Source of the DNA: Desulfatibacillum alkenivorans DSM 16219
GTDB taxonomy: Bacteria > Desulfobacterota > Desulfobacteria > Desulfobacterales > Desulfatibacillaceae
Reading direction: 5' to 3'
Assembly (NCBI RefSeq): GCF_900142135.1
Contig: NZ_FQZU01000011.1
Location: forward strand, 1-60,053
Length of the DNA stretch: 60,053 nt
Part shown: one piece after another, positions 36,259-44,478 of the stretch
How the letters are laid out: every line of letters starts with the position of its first letter
How positions within the stretch are numbered: the first letter of the stretch is position 1
Notes under the pieces: model-generated
What the model saw: the letters and a program-made list of their open reading frames with translations, nothing else
Told to the model about the DNA's origin: nothing
Databases searched by the model: none
Translations under genes and position numbers: made by a program

Positions 36259-37563
36259 GTGATGATAAGTAAACGGACAGAGGTTTCAACGGGAGTAAAA
36301 GGCCTTGACCAGATATTGGGAAGCCTGCTTTTGGGCGACAACGTGGTCTGGTACGATGAGTCCGGCAATCTGGCCAGCGCTTTTTGGCTCCGCTTTGTAC
36401 GTTCCTCTTTGGAGCAAAAGATCCCCGTCATTTTCATCAGCTTTGACAGGTCCCCCAAAAACCTGTTCGAACGCCTGGGCGCCATGGGAAAAAGCCCCTT
36501 GCTCACCGTTTTGGATTGCTTCACCTATGGAAAGGGCAAAGGCGCCTCGGCCTTTTTGAAATTCCTGGAAAACGCGCCTGAAAAGGTAAAAAGCAGGGTG
36601 GTCAGCGTGGAGACGCCCGGCGACATCAAAGCCTTTGACGAAGCCTTGTATTCCGTGCACGAAAAACTCCACGGCGACGTGCACCTGGTATTTGAAAGCC
36701 TCACCGGCATGCAGGAAGTCTGGGGCGGGGAAGAGCAGGTGGGCAGCTTCTATTCCCATTCCTGCCCCCGTTTGTACGACCTGTCCACCGTGGCGTACTG
36801 GATCATGGAAAAAGGCGCCCATTCCCAAAGGCTTCGCGCCCAGATCAACCAGATCGCTCAGGTGGCCCTGGAGCTTTCCATCAAAAGAGGCACCTCTTCC
36901 CTGTCCGTCATCAAGGCGGAAGGAAGAACCCCGGAACGCATCCAGCAGCCCCATCATTACCAGATGAAAGGCGCGGACCTCGTCTTTTCGGGCGACAAGG
37001 GCGGCGCAGGATTCCGGGATCTGGGAACCCGCATCAAGCAGCTTCGGATGAAAAAAGGCCTGTCCCAGGTGCAGATGGCCAAAATGGTGGGCGTCACCGC
37101 CAGCACCATCTCCCAGGTGGAAAACAACTCCATTTATCCGTCCATTCCAGGCCTCCTTAAAATGGCGGAAATCCTCAACGTCTCCCCCGGCTACCTGTTC
37201 TCCAGCGATTTTGAAAAGCGGTCCCAGATTGTGTTTCCGTCCGGCCAGGCCTCGGCCGTGACATTGGCCAACCTCAGCGAGTACGAAGGATCGGTCAAAA
37301 TGCTCACCCCCCTGGATTTTGAAGGAAACGCCGAACCCTTTATGATTGAAATCGAGCCCGAACAAACCGTTTCCGGACACTTTTTCACCCACCGCGGCCA
37401 GGAAATGGGCTATTTGGCCCGCGGCGCTCTGGAAATCAGCTTCGGCGATGAAATCCACCAAGCCAAGTCAGGCGACCTGATCTATCTTCAGGACCAAACC
37501 CCCACCCGTTGGTACAACCCGGGCCCCGGCGCCGCCCGCCTTTTTTGGGCCAAACTGCGTTAG
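36259..37563 (+). CDS. KaiC-like (P-loop-less) / XRE / cupin fusion regulator
   Basis: The 434-residue protein joins three parts. Residues 1-235 resemble the RecA/KaiC/RadA fold (STGVKGLDQILG, IFISFDRSPKNLFERLG, HLVFESLTGM), but the P-loop GxxxxGKT is replaced by WYDESGNLASAF, so ATP hydrolysis is unlikely. Residues about 255-315 are an XRE helix-turn-helix (IKQLRMKKGLSQVQMAKMVG, then TASTISQVENN). Residues about 335-434 are a cupin (FFTHRGQEMGYLARGALEIS, then SGDLIYLQDQTPTRWYNPG). The HTH-cupin pair is common in regulators of metabolite uptake; the added KaiC-like domain is unusual. GTG 36259 or ATG 36262 may start translation, both behind AGGAGG. Confidence 0.82.
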   Translation: MMISKRTEVSTGVKGLDQILGSLLLGDNVVWYDESGNLASAFWLRFVRSSLEQKIPVIFISFDRSPKNLFERLGAMGKSPLLTVLDCFTYGKGKGASAFLKFLENAPEKVKSRVVSVETPGDIKAFDEALYSVHEKLHGDVHLVFESLTGMQEVWGGEEQVGSFYSHSCPRLYDLSTVAYWIMEKGAHSQRLRAQINQIAQVALELSIKRGTSSLSVIKAEGRTPERIQQPHHYQMKGADLVFSGDKGGAGFRDLGTRIKQLRMKKGLSQVQMAKMVGVTASTISQVENNSIYPSIPGLLKMAEILNVSPGYLFSSDFEKRSQIVFPSGQASAVTLANLSEYEGSVKMLTPLDFEGNAEPFMIEIEPEQTVSGHFFTHRGQEMGYLARGALEISFGDEIHQAKSGDLIYLQDQTPTRWYNPGPGAARLFWAKLR

Positions 37564-37703
37564 AATCACTTTACTGCAAGCCGCCATATGGCCGAAATAT
37601 TTTTGATTCTGAAAGACACGGAGCTTGCCATTTCCGAGACTTCCGCGCCTTCTGCAGTCTAACTTTTTTAGGCTTTATTTACCGAAAAGCGGGATGTTAT
37701 CAA

Positions 37704-39350
37704 TCATGATCGTCTAACAGCCTTCACAATCCCCCTCACCAGACGTGCTGCGGAGACGGCCTCGGGGGAAAACCCATCGGCGCCGACCTCGGAGGCCACG
37801 GCGCCGTTGACCGCCGCGCCGCCCACAAGCACTTTCATGCCGGATGACCCCGCCGCCCGTATTTCGCCGATCATGCCAGGCAGCAGGCGTCTGGCCGAGG
37901 TGATGAACGCGGACAACCCCACGATCAACGGGCTATGCTCCCGGACCGCCTGGGCGAATTGCCCGGCCGACACATCCACGCCCAGATCCAGCACGCCGAA
38001 TCCGTTGGCCTCCAGCATGATGCGCACCAGATCCTTGCCGATGGAATGCAAGTCCCCCTTGACCGTGCCAATCACCACGTCCACGGAATCGCCGCCCTGC
38101 CCTGCGATCATGGGCCGCAGCAACTCCATTCCCTGGTAAAAAGCGTCTACGGTCAGCAGGATTTCCGGCAGATAGCATTGCCGGGTTTCGTACAACGCGC
38201 TGGATTTGCGCACCGACCGGATCAACCCGCTATGAGCCACCAGCAAAGGATCCACGTTCATATACAGCGCTTCCCGGACAAGCTCCACGGTTTCCGGCCC
38301 GTCCCCCCCGGAAGCCTTCTGAGAGATCGTCCTGAGAATATTGGCCTTATTCTGCACCTCGTCCATGGCCTGCTTGCCTGCGTTGACGAAAGCCTCCACG
38401 TTTTCCAGGGGAGCGCCGGGCGGGACCGCGCAACCGGTGCTGAGGATGAAATTGGGCAGAATTCCCATGACCGAAACCAGATCCCGCGACGCCTCGGCCG
38501 TGTATTCGGCTGAGGCCATGCCCACCACCTCCACGGGCTCCAGATTGCCGATAATGGCGACATCCCGGGGAACCTGATCCTCCACCGCAAGCAAATCCAT
38601 GCACTGGTCAAAGCTGATGCCCGAGACGCCCGTTTCAACCATGGGCTTAATCAACTCGCTCACGTCGCCGCAAATGTGGAGCATGGTTTTACCCGTAACC
38701 GCCATGGCGAAGATGTCATGCAGATATCCCCCGGCGCATTCCTCGAAGGCGTCGGGAGGCAGCAGGGCCGCCAGGGGATCGGAAATCCAAAGCACGTCCG
38801 CGCCTGCGTCCATGAGCAGCGCCGCGTAGCTTTCCGCAACCAAAAAGGCTTTTTCCAGCAGGGGATGCAATTCCTCCCGGCGATCCCGCACGCTCCTCAA
38901 GACTTCCTGCTCGCCCATGGCCTGCCCCAGGGCGGTGAACGGACCGTAAACCAGCCCGGCGATGCTGCGTCCCGGAAATCCTTGGGCCATGGCCCGCACT
39001 ACCTGGGCGTTGATTTGCATGCGCGGGACGTCGGCCGCTCTGGGCGTGAGAATGGCCGGCGCCGCCGCCTTGATGGCAGGCATATTGTCCGAAGCGAAAA
39101 GCGCCCGGGCGCCCATGGCCTCAGCCTGGATGGCGATATCGCTGAAGAAAAACAGCAGATCGGAGTTCACCCTCTCGTAATACCGGGAAACGGCCTTCCA
39201 TTTGGCTTCAAAGCTATGGCTCAACTCCGCGATATCCTCCGAAACCAGTTGCACGGCGGGCAAGGCATTGATGGGAAAGGCCTGCACTCCCGCAAACTTG
39301 TGGGAGGGCGCGCACGCAGTTCCAGGCAAAGAAGAATTGTTTTTCTCCAT
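37704..39350 (-). CDS. UroD/MtaA-like methyltransferase fused to a corrinoid-binding domain
   Basis: The 548-residue protein has an N-terminal uroporphyrinogen decarboxylase-like (MtaA/MtbA/OdmB-type) methyltransferase domain (about 20-340) with zinc ligands HICGD and STGCAVPPGAPLENV, followed by a helical cap and a cobalamin-binding domain (about 440-548) with the lower-ligand motif DLHSIG and LVGGAAVN. In anaerobes such domains usually sit on separate proteins; here substrate-side and corrinoid parts are fused. The reaction is probably methyl transfer between a substrate (methoxy, methylamine or methylthiol compound) and the corrinoid, or from corrinoid to a thiol. It is last in a six-gene minus-strand operon. 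Confidence 0.85.
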   Translation of the reverse strand: MEKNNSSLPGTACAPSHKFAGVQAFPINALPAVQLVSEDIAELSHSFEAKWKAVSRYYERVNSDLLFFFSDIAIQAEAMGARALFASDNMPAIKAAAPAILTPRAADVPRMQINAQVVRAMAQGFPGRSIAGLVYGPFTALGQAMGEQEVLRSVRDRREELHPLLEKAFLVAESYAALLMDAGADVLWISDPLAALLPPDAFEECAGGYLHDIFAMAVTGKTMLHICGDVSELIKPMVETGVSGISFDQCMDLLAVEDQVPRDVAIIGNLEPVEVVGMASAEYTAEASRDLVSVMGILPNFILSTGCAVPPGAPLENVEAFVNAGKQAMDEVQNKANILRTISQKASGGDGPETVELVREALYMNVDPLLVAHSGLIRSVRKSSALYETRQCYLPEILLTVDAFYQGMELLRPMIAGQGGDSVDVVIGTVKGDLHSIGKDLVRIMLEANGFGVLDLGVDVSAGQFAQAVREHSPLIVGLSAFITSARRLLPGMIGEIRAAGSSGMKVLVGGAAVNGAVASEVGADGFSPEAVSAARLVRGIVKAVRRS

Positions 39351-39371
39351 TTAAAATCACTCCGAAAAGAA

Positions 39372-40106
39372 TCAGCCCGCCACGCCCAAAGCCCGCAGCA
39401 CAAGCAGGCAGCCCATGATCAAAATCAGGCCGTGGGCGATGCGTTTGAACCGCTGATCCGACACATGGCGGCAGATGATGGACCCGGCGGCGAGGCCTCC
39501 AAGCATCAACGGCGCCATCATCAGATTGACCTTAAGCAGGTCCAGCGAAAACAAGCCCATGTCGGCATAGGCGAAAACCAGGAACAGGTTGGAAAACAAA
39601 AAATAGGTCTGCAAGTCCGCCTTGAACGCGAACCTGTCCGTGTGGGTCAGGCTGTTCAGCAGGATGACCGGGGGCCCCGGCATATATACCGAGCCGCCCA
39701 GGATGCCCCCCAGCACCCCGGCGGTAAATCCCCATTTTTTGGAAATCTGGGGGACGGTCTTTCCGCGTCCCCAAAGGGACCATACCGCAAAGATAACCAG
39801 GGTGACGCCGATCATCAACTTGAGCGTGCTGTCCGGCGAGTGCTTCAGGACCATCAGCCCAAGCAGGCCGCCCGGAATAAACCCGGCGGTCTGGGGCCAT
39901 ACCCTGGAAGGCTTGATATAGCTGCGCAATTGGGTGAGAAGGACCACGTTGATGCACAGATTGAACACGAACAAAAACGGCACGATCTGGCGCACGGGCC
40001 AGACAAAGGACATGAGGGAAATTGCCGCAATGGCGAAGCCGAACCCGGCCAGGCCCATCAAGAGGCTGGCAAGAACCACCGCAAAGCCAACCATCAGCAA
40101 TTCCAT
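39372..40106 (-). CDS. TauE/SafE family membrane transporter
   Basis: The 244-residue protein has about seven to eight hydrophobic helices and the TauE/SafE pattern: an N-terminal GFAVVLASLLMGLAGFGFAI and a mid-protein segment GVLGGILGGSVYMPGPPVIL. Family members export sulfite, sulfoacetate or related organic anions, or take them up. It lies directly after the ABC ATPase gene (the stop and start abut) and before the methyltransferase gene. A role in removing an anionic product of substrate breakdown is plausible. Confidence 0.88.
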   Translation of the reverse strand: MELLMVGFAVVLASLLMGLAGFGFAIAAISLMSFVWPVRQIVPFLFVFNLCINVVLLTQLRSYIKPSRVWPQTAGFIPGGLLGLMVLKHSPDSTLKLMIGVTLVIFAVWSLWGRGKTVPQISKKWGFTAGVLGGILGGSVYMPGPPVILLNSLTHTDRFAFKADLQTYFLFSNLFLVFAYADMGLFSLDLLKVNLMMAPLMLGGLAAGSIICRHVSDQRFKRIAHGLILIMGCLLVLRALGVAG

Positions 40107-40853
40107 TTAGTCCGCTCCTTCCAGCAAGGCGTGAATGCGATCGCACATGCCTATGAATTCCGCCGAGTTCCTGTCCCGGGGCCTGGGCAGGTTGCAATCC
40201 ATGATTTCCCGAATGCGCCCGGGAGGCCCTTGCATGACCACCACCCGATCCGCCAGAAGCACCGCTTCCTGGATGTCGTGGGTGACAAACACAATGGTTT
40301 TTTGGTCCGCCCTCCAGATACGCATCAGCTCCTGTTGCAGCACGTTTCGGGTCTGGGCGTCCAAGGCGCCGAAAGGCTCGTCCATCAGCAGAACCTCGGG
40401 GTCGGCCGCAAGAGCACGGGCCACGGCCACCCGCTGCTGCATGCCGCCGGAAAGCTCCGGAGGATAGGCTTTCGCCTGGTCCTCCAGACCCACCAGGCCC
40501 AAATATTTTAGCGCCGCCGCCTCCCGCTCCTTTTTGGAAACGCCCTGCATTTCCAGGCCGAAAGCCACGTTGGCCAACACGCTCCGCCAGGGGAACAGGG
40601 TGTAGCGCTGGAACACCACGCACCGCTCGGCGGCCGGACCTTCCACCTTTTTCCCTCTCAGGGATATCCTTCCCTGGCTCGGAGATTCCAAGCCCGCAAT
40701 CAGGCGCAGGGTGGTGGTTTTTCCGCACCCGGACCTGCCCACCAGGCAGACCATTTCGTTTTCTTCTATGTTCAGGGAAAGGCCTCCAACGGCTTCTATC
40801 TTCTCGCCGTTGATGTTGGAATACATCTTGGCCACATTCGTCAGTTCCAGCAT
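40107..40853 (-). CDS. ABC transporter ATPase, nitrate/sulfonate/taurine type
   Basis: The 248-residue ATPase has Walker A VGRSGCGKTTTLRL, the Q-loop, signature LSGGMQQRVAVARALA, Walker B VLLMDEPFGALDAQT and VTHDIQEAVLLADRVVVM. The sequence class is that of SsuB/TauB/NrtD. It follows the permease gene by three bases and precedes the TauE-like gene without a gap. Confidence 0.93.
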   Translation of the reverse strand: MLELTNVAKMYSNINGEKIEAVGGLSLNIEENEMVCLVGRSGCGKTTTLRLIAGLESPSQGRISLRGKKVEGPAAERCVVFQRYTLFPWRSVLANVAFGLEMQGVSKKEREAAALKYLGLVGLEDQAKAYPPELSGGMQQRVAVARALAADPEVLLMDEPFGALDAQTRNVLQQELMRIWRADQKTIVFVTHDIQEAVLLADRVVVMQGPPGRIREIMDCNLPRPRDRNSAEFIGMCDRIHALLEGAD

Positions 40854-40856
40854 AAT

Positions 40857-41687
40857 CTATCCCATGCCTCCCCAGAACAACTTGCCTTCCAGCCACCGGA
40901 AGCCCCGGTCCATAATAAACCCGATCACGCCGATGGCTGCCATGCCGGCCACGATGATGTCCGCCCGCAAGAGTTCATACGCGTACCAGATTAAATATCC
41001 CAGCCCCGAGCTGCTGCCCGGCATCATCTCGGCGGCCACCAGGCACATCCAGCCGATGCCCAGGCCGATGCGCAGCCCCGTGACGATCAGGGGCAGGCTG
41101 GCGGGTATGAGAATCTTCACCAGCAAAGGCAAGCCTTTGGCGCCCAAGGTGCGGGCTGACTCGATGTACTCCCGGGGTATGCTGCGTACGCCCTGGATGG
41201 TGTTCAGCAAAATGGGAAAAAACGCGCCTATGAATATTATGATCAGGGTGGAAAACTGAATGCCCGACCATACGGGGCTAGTCGCCAGAAAGGGAAATAC
41301 GTCCGGAACGCCCCGAATGCCCAGCCAGGCCAGGATCAACGGCACCCAAGCTAAAGGCGGGATGGGCCGCAGCATTTCCACGGTGGAGTCCACCATCCGG
41401 TTGACCTGCTTAAAATACCCCATGGCAAGGCCAAGGGGCACGGCGGTCAAAACGGCCAGCAAAAAACCCAAAATCACCCGAAGCAGGCTGATGGCCATGT
41501 TCTCCAACAGGCTGCCCGTGATCAGAATTTTTTCCGTGGGATGCAGCAATACCGCAGCCACGGCGTCCAGCCTCGGCAAAACGGTCTGCTTGTCCAGCCA
41601 TATGGCCGCGGCCTGCCAGAGGACTGCCAGGGCCAGGGGCAAGACAAACCTCCCGGCCTGGCGTCCTATGCGTTTTAAAACAAGCAT
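40857..41687 (-). CDS. ABC transporter permease, SsuC/TauC type
   Basis: The 276-residue protein has about six membrane helices and the EAA loop (EYIESARTLGAKGLPLLVKI, then LIPASLPLIVTGLRIGLGIG) typical of binding-protein-dependent transport permeases for nitrate, sulfonates or taurine. Its start overlaps the stop of the substrate-binding protein gene by one base. It would form the channel with the ATPase encoded next. Confidence 0.93.
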   Translation of the reverse strand: MLVLKRIGRQAGRFVLPLALAVLWQAAAIWLDKQTVLPRLDAVAAVLLHPTEKILITGSLLENMAISLLRVILGFLLAVLTAVPLGLAMGYFKQVNRMVDSTVEMLRPIPPLAWVPLILAWLGIRGVPDVFPFLATSPVWSGIQFSTLIIIFIGAFFPILLNTIQGVRSIPREYIESARTLGAKGLPLLVKILIPASLPLIVTGLRIGLGIGWMCLVAAEMMPGSSSGLGYLIWYAYELLRADIIVAGMAAIGVIGFIMDRGFRWLEGKLFWGGMG

Positions 41688-42847
41688 CAGGCGATCAATC
41701 CCTTTGCCTTAAGCTGCTCGGTCACGCCGTTCATCATGGAAAAGTCAAAGGCCGCGGAAGCCAAGGCCTCGCCCTGGGCGCCCTTGAGCTTGCCCGTGAA
41801 CATGCCCATGCCGTCCATGGTCTTGGCGTATTCGTCCACGCTGGTAATCCAGCGGGGAGTCGCCGTGGTGGTGTAGGTCATGCTCTGCATGGCAACGGTT
41901 TCCACGGACTCGGAAACGCCCAGCCACCCGGAGCAGGTCTTGGCGGTCAGGTCCTTGCGGGTGTTGGCCAGGTCCACGCCCAAGGCCATGAGCGAAAGCG
42001 CCTTGGCGGCCAGGGCAGGATCCTGGGTCAGGAACGTGCTGGCGGCTTCCAGGGAGCAGCAGGCGTGTCCGGCCCAGCGCTGGGCCGGGGGAACGTCCTG
42101 GAGGTTGAGGATCAAACGGCCCACGCCCTGGTCGATGGTGACCGACGGAAAAGGCTGGGCGCCGATGATGCCTTCGGAAATCCTGTTGTTCAAAGCGGCG
42201 ACCAAATTGCCGTGGCCCTTCATGTTGATGAACAGCACGTCGGCCTTTCTGTCCGTGGAGTCTTCGGTATAGCTCACCCCTTCGTACTCCAGAGCGGACC
42301 GGAAGATGATCGCGGCCACCGTGTGAGGCCCGGGCATGCCGATCTTGAACTGCTTGCCCTGCCCTTTTACGTGAGACACAAAGGCTTTCCAATCCTGGGC
42401 GGGAACGTCCTTGTTCAGCACAAACACGTTCCCGGCCGTCTGCAAGGGGGAGATGATCTTGGTGTCCACGCCTTTATCCACGGACATCAGAATCGCCTGG
42501 GTGCCGCTGATGGCGATGTCCACGCTGCCCTGGGCGACCAGCTTTTCGACATCCGGGCCTTTTTTCGTGGGAATCAACTGAACCCGGGCGATGGGAGAGC
42601 CGTTGTCGTAAAGCTCGTACAGCTTGGCCGGATTCAAAGGCTTAAGCCAGGTCTTGTATTTTTCCTCGAACATCTCGCCGTGGCTTGCCGCCAGCATCAA
42701 AGGCGCGTGATGATCGGAAAGGATGTAAGCCATTTTGATGGTGGGCGTGGAAGACCATGCCATGCGGGGCGCCAAAGGGCTGATGGCTGCTCCCAGGGTT
42801 AAGGCGCCGGCGCCTTTCATAAAATTACGTCGCGTCAACTTCCTCAT
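41687..42847 (-). CDS. Tat-exported substrate-binding protein, NrtA/SsuA type
   Basis: The 386-residue protein starts with a twin-arginine signal (TRRNFMKGAGALTLGAAISP) and is a type 2 periplasmic binding protein of the NMT1/NrtA/SsuA class (MAYILSDHHAPLMLAASHG). Use of the Tat pathway is frequent in this class. The ligand cannot be read from sequence; nitrate, sulfonates, taurine and thiamine precursors are all used by relatives. The neighbouring UroD-corrinoid fusion suggests a methylated or sulfonated compound. Confidence 0.88.
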   Translation of the reverse strand: MRKLTRRNFMKGAGALTLGAAISPLAPRMAWSSTPTIKMAYILSDHHAPLMLAASHGEMFEEKYKTWLKPLNPAKLYELYDNGSPIARVQLIPTKKGPDVEKLVAQGSVDIAISGTQAILMSVDKGVDTKIISPLQTAGNVFVLNKDVPAQDWKAFVSHVKGQGKQFKIGMPGPHTVAAIIFRSALEYEGVSYTEDSTDRKADVLFINMKGHGNLVAALNNRISEGIIGAQPFPSVTIDQGVGRLILNLQDVPPAQRWAGHACCSLEAASTFLTQDPALAAKALSLMALGVDLANTRKDLTAKTCSGWLGVSESVETVAMQSMTYTTTATPRWITSVDEYAKTMDGMGMFTGKLKGAQGEALASAAFDFSMMNGVTEQLKAKGLIA

Positions 42848-42881
42848 TTCTATACTCCTTCTAAGGGTTATCAGGGCAGGA

Positions 42882-44018
42882 TTAAATTATTTCCAGAAAC
42901 GCTTCGATGCGGGTGCGTAAGGACTCCAGGTCGCTTTCCCCGTAATCCGTGCATAAATGGAGCACAGGCAGGCCGGGATCATTATTGATCATCCGGCCCA
43001 AGGGTTGAGCTTCCACCATGTAGGTGTGGCAGGCGTGCCAGGTGAGATCCACCACGGCGTCAGCCCGGAACAACTCGGCCAACTCCCGGATCAGGGCGGC
43101 CCTCCCGTCGTTGGGAGTCAGGCAGGCGCAAGGCAGATTAAGATACCGGCGCGCAATGGCGTCCAAAGGATCGGAGGAATCCTCCTCCACGCCGGTCCAG
43201 GCGGCTTTCAGGCTGGTGCAGTTTTCCATGGCGATGACCGTAGCGCCGGACTGTTCGATCAGCCTCAACACTTTGTCCGATCCTTTGCCGATGGGCGTGC
43301 CGGTGAGCAAAATGCGCGGGCCCTTCGCCTGCTCAATAGCCGGGGCGTCGCGCAGCACCTCGACCAGAGCTTCCAGGCGTTCGGCGTACTCTTCCTGGTC
43401 AGCCCAGAAATTCTTGGCTTCCAGGACGTTCAATAATTCCCGGCCCGTAACCCGGATTTCCCCCCCGGCCAGATTCGCCTCATGCAAATTCCGCAGGGCC
43501 TTGCGCACCCGGTTTTGGATGCGTATACGCCTGTTCAGCTCATCAACAGTCAGAGGAAGGCCGGTCAACTCTTCCAAAAACGCGCCGAACCGGTTCACCT
43601 CCTCCCGCCAAAAAGCCAGGGAATGCGGCAATGCGGGGTCGTAAGGCAAATGCATGAGATGCACGGGCTTAAGCCGCTGCATGATCTCGTACATCTTCTT
43701 TTTACCGTCGCAGGTGGTCTCGCCCACGATCACGTCGGACGCCGCAAAAAACGGGCACGTGTCCGTGACGGCGAATCCGTAGCTGGATTTAATCAACGGA
43801 CATAAATTGGCCGGGAGCTCCGCTTCCGCCGCGGCGATGGGCTCCTGCTTCTTACCGCACAGCCCAACGGGCAGGGCGCCCGCGGCCCGAATCATTTCCA
43901 CGGGGGCGAATATGCAATAAATGCCTACAACCTTGCGGCCTTCTTCCCGGGCCTCTTCCAAACTCGCCAGACTTTGCTCCGGCATGTTGTCAAACCCGGT
44001 CAACAACTTCTGAATCAA
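42882..44018 (-). CDS. 2-hydroxyacyl-CoA dehydratase D-component / double-cubane-type Fe-S protein
   Basis: The start is TTG at 44018, supported by AAAAGGAAG six to eight bases upstream; the open frame before it does not resemble the family. The 378-residue product belongs to the HgdB/BcrC/FldC family, including the double-cubane cluster proteins. Conserved cysteines are seen in GIYCIFAPVEMIRAAG, NLCPLIKSSYGFAV, DTCPFFAASDVIVGETTCDG and ACHTYMVEAQPLG. Family members use ATP-driven low-potential electron transfer to dehydrate acyl-CoAs, reduce aromatics or small molecules. In this operon it might reactivate the corrinoid cofactor by reduction or transform the imported substrate; neither can be shown here. 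Confidence 0.8.
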   Translation of the reverse strand: MIQKLLTGFDNMPEQSLASLEEAREEGRKVVGIYCIFAPVEMIRAAGALPVGLCGKKQEPIAAAEAELPANLCPLIKSSYGFAVTDTCPFFAASDVIVGETTCDGKKKMYEIMQRLKPVHLMHLPYDPALPHSLAFWREEVNRFGAFLEELTGLPLTVDELNRRIRIQNRVRKALRNLHEANLAGGEIRVTGRELLNVLEAKNFWADQEEYAERLEALVEVLRDAPAIEQAKGPRILLTGTPIGKGSDKVLRLIEQSGATVIAMENCTSLKAAWTGVEEDSSDPLDAIARRYLNLPCACLTPNDGRAALIRELAELFRADAVVDLTWHACHTYMVEAQPLGRMINNDPGLPVLHLCTDYGESDLESLRTRIEAFLEII

Positions 44019-44137
44019 AACAGCTTCCTTTTTATGCTGGGGGTTATTGCTTGTGTAATTTCCAGGATGCACCGGCGCTCTGCAATTTTTTCCAAAAAGA
44101 AAAAACGCAAGCGGAAGCCGGAAAACGCCGTTTGTGT

Positions 44138-44165
44138 ATATTATGGTATATGGCAATATGTCTAA
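44138..44165 (-). promoter_or_regulatory. Possible promoter for the 37704-44018 operon
   Basis: On the minus strand TTAGAC (44160-44165) and TAATAT (44138-44143) are 16 bases apart, about 120 bases before the first start codon. A short palindrome GATAGTATCTATC at about 44168-44180 overlaps the upstream side and could be an operator. The match is fair, not strong. Confidence 0.35.
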
Positions 44166-44214
44166 TCGATAGTATCTATCAATACCTTATCAACCACCCA
44201 ATTTTTTCAATGGA

Positions 44215-44251
44215 AATCCCGGTCTCAGCAGGAGGCATTATGGCCGGGATT
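44215..44251 (+). other. Hairpin presenting a ribosome binding site and a 5-codon ORF
   Basis: AATCCCGG (44215-44222) and CCGGGATT (44244-44251) form a perfect 8-bp stem whose loop contains AGGAGG and an ATG at 44240. The frame reads M-A-G-I-Q-stop (44240-44257). It lies in the 460-base gap 44019-44478 between divergent genes and about 220 bases before the acyltransferase gene. It may be a leader peptide or chance. Confidence 0.3.
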
Positions 44252-44478
44252 CAGTAGCTTTTATACATTCGTTATCCAGTCAAGGGGTTAAGAACAGGTA
44301 AAAATTGATTCAAGGCTTGCCATAGCCGCCGGGTGTTTGGTAGTATCCGTTTCAGCCAATTCGGCGCCGTACAAAAATCATGCGCTGACCTGCAATAATC
44401 TAATCTGATTTGACGCCCGGGGGGGGTGAAGCAAGGACCGTTGGTTCCACGGATCCTTACTTTGGAGGGGACTGCATC

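Noticed and set aside
36286-37461. 391-codon open frame on the minus strand opposite the KaiC/XRE/cupin gene
   Set aside because: It is a GC-rich antisense shadow without ribosome binding site or recognisable domain; the plus-strand product has three clear domains.
38676-40511. 611-codon open frame on the plus strand opposite the methyltransferase, TauE and ABC ATPase genes
   Set aside because: It spans three well-supported genes on the other strand and its translation is His/Gln/Gly-rich, as usual for antisense of GC-rich genes.
39532-40896. 454-codon minus-strand frame overlapping the ABC ATPase and TauE genes in another frame
   Set aside because: The ATPase and TauE frames have all family motifs; this frame has none.
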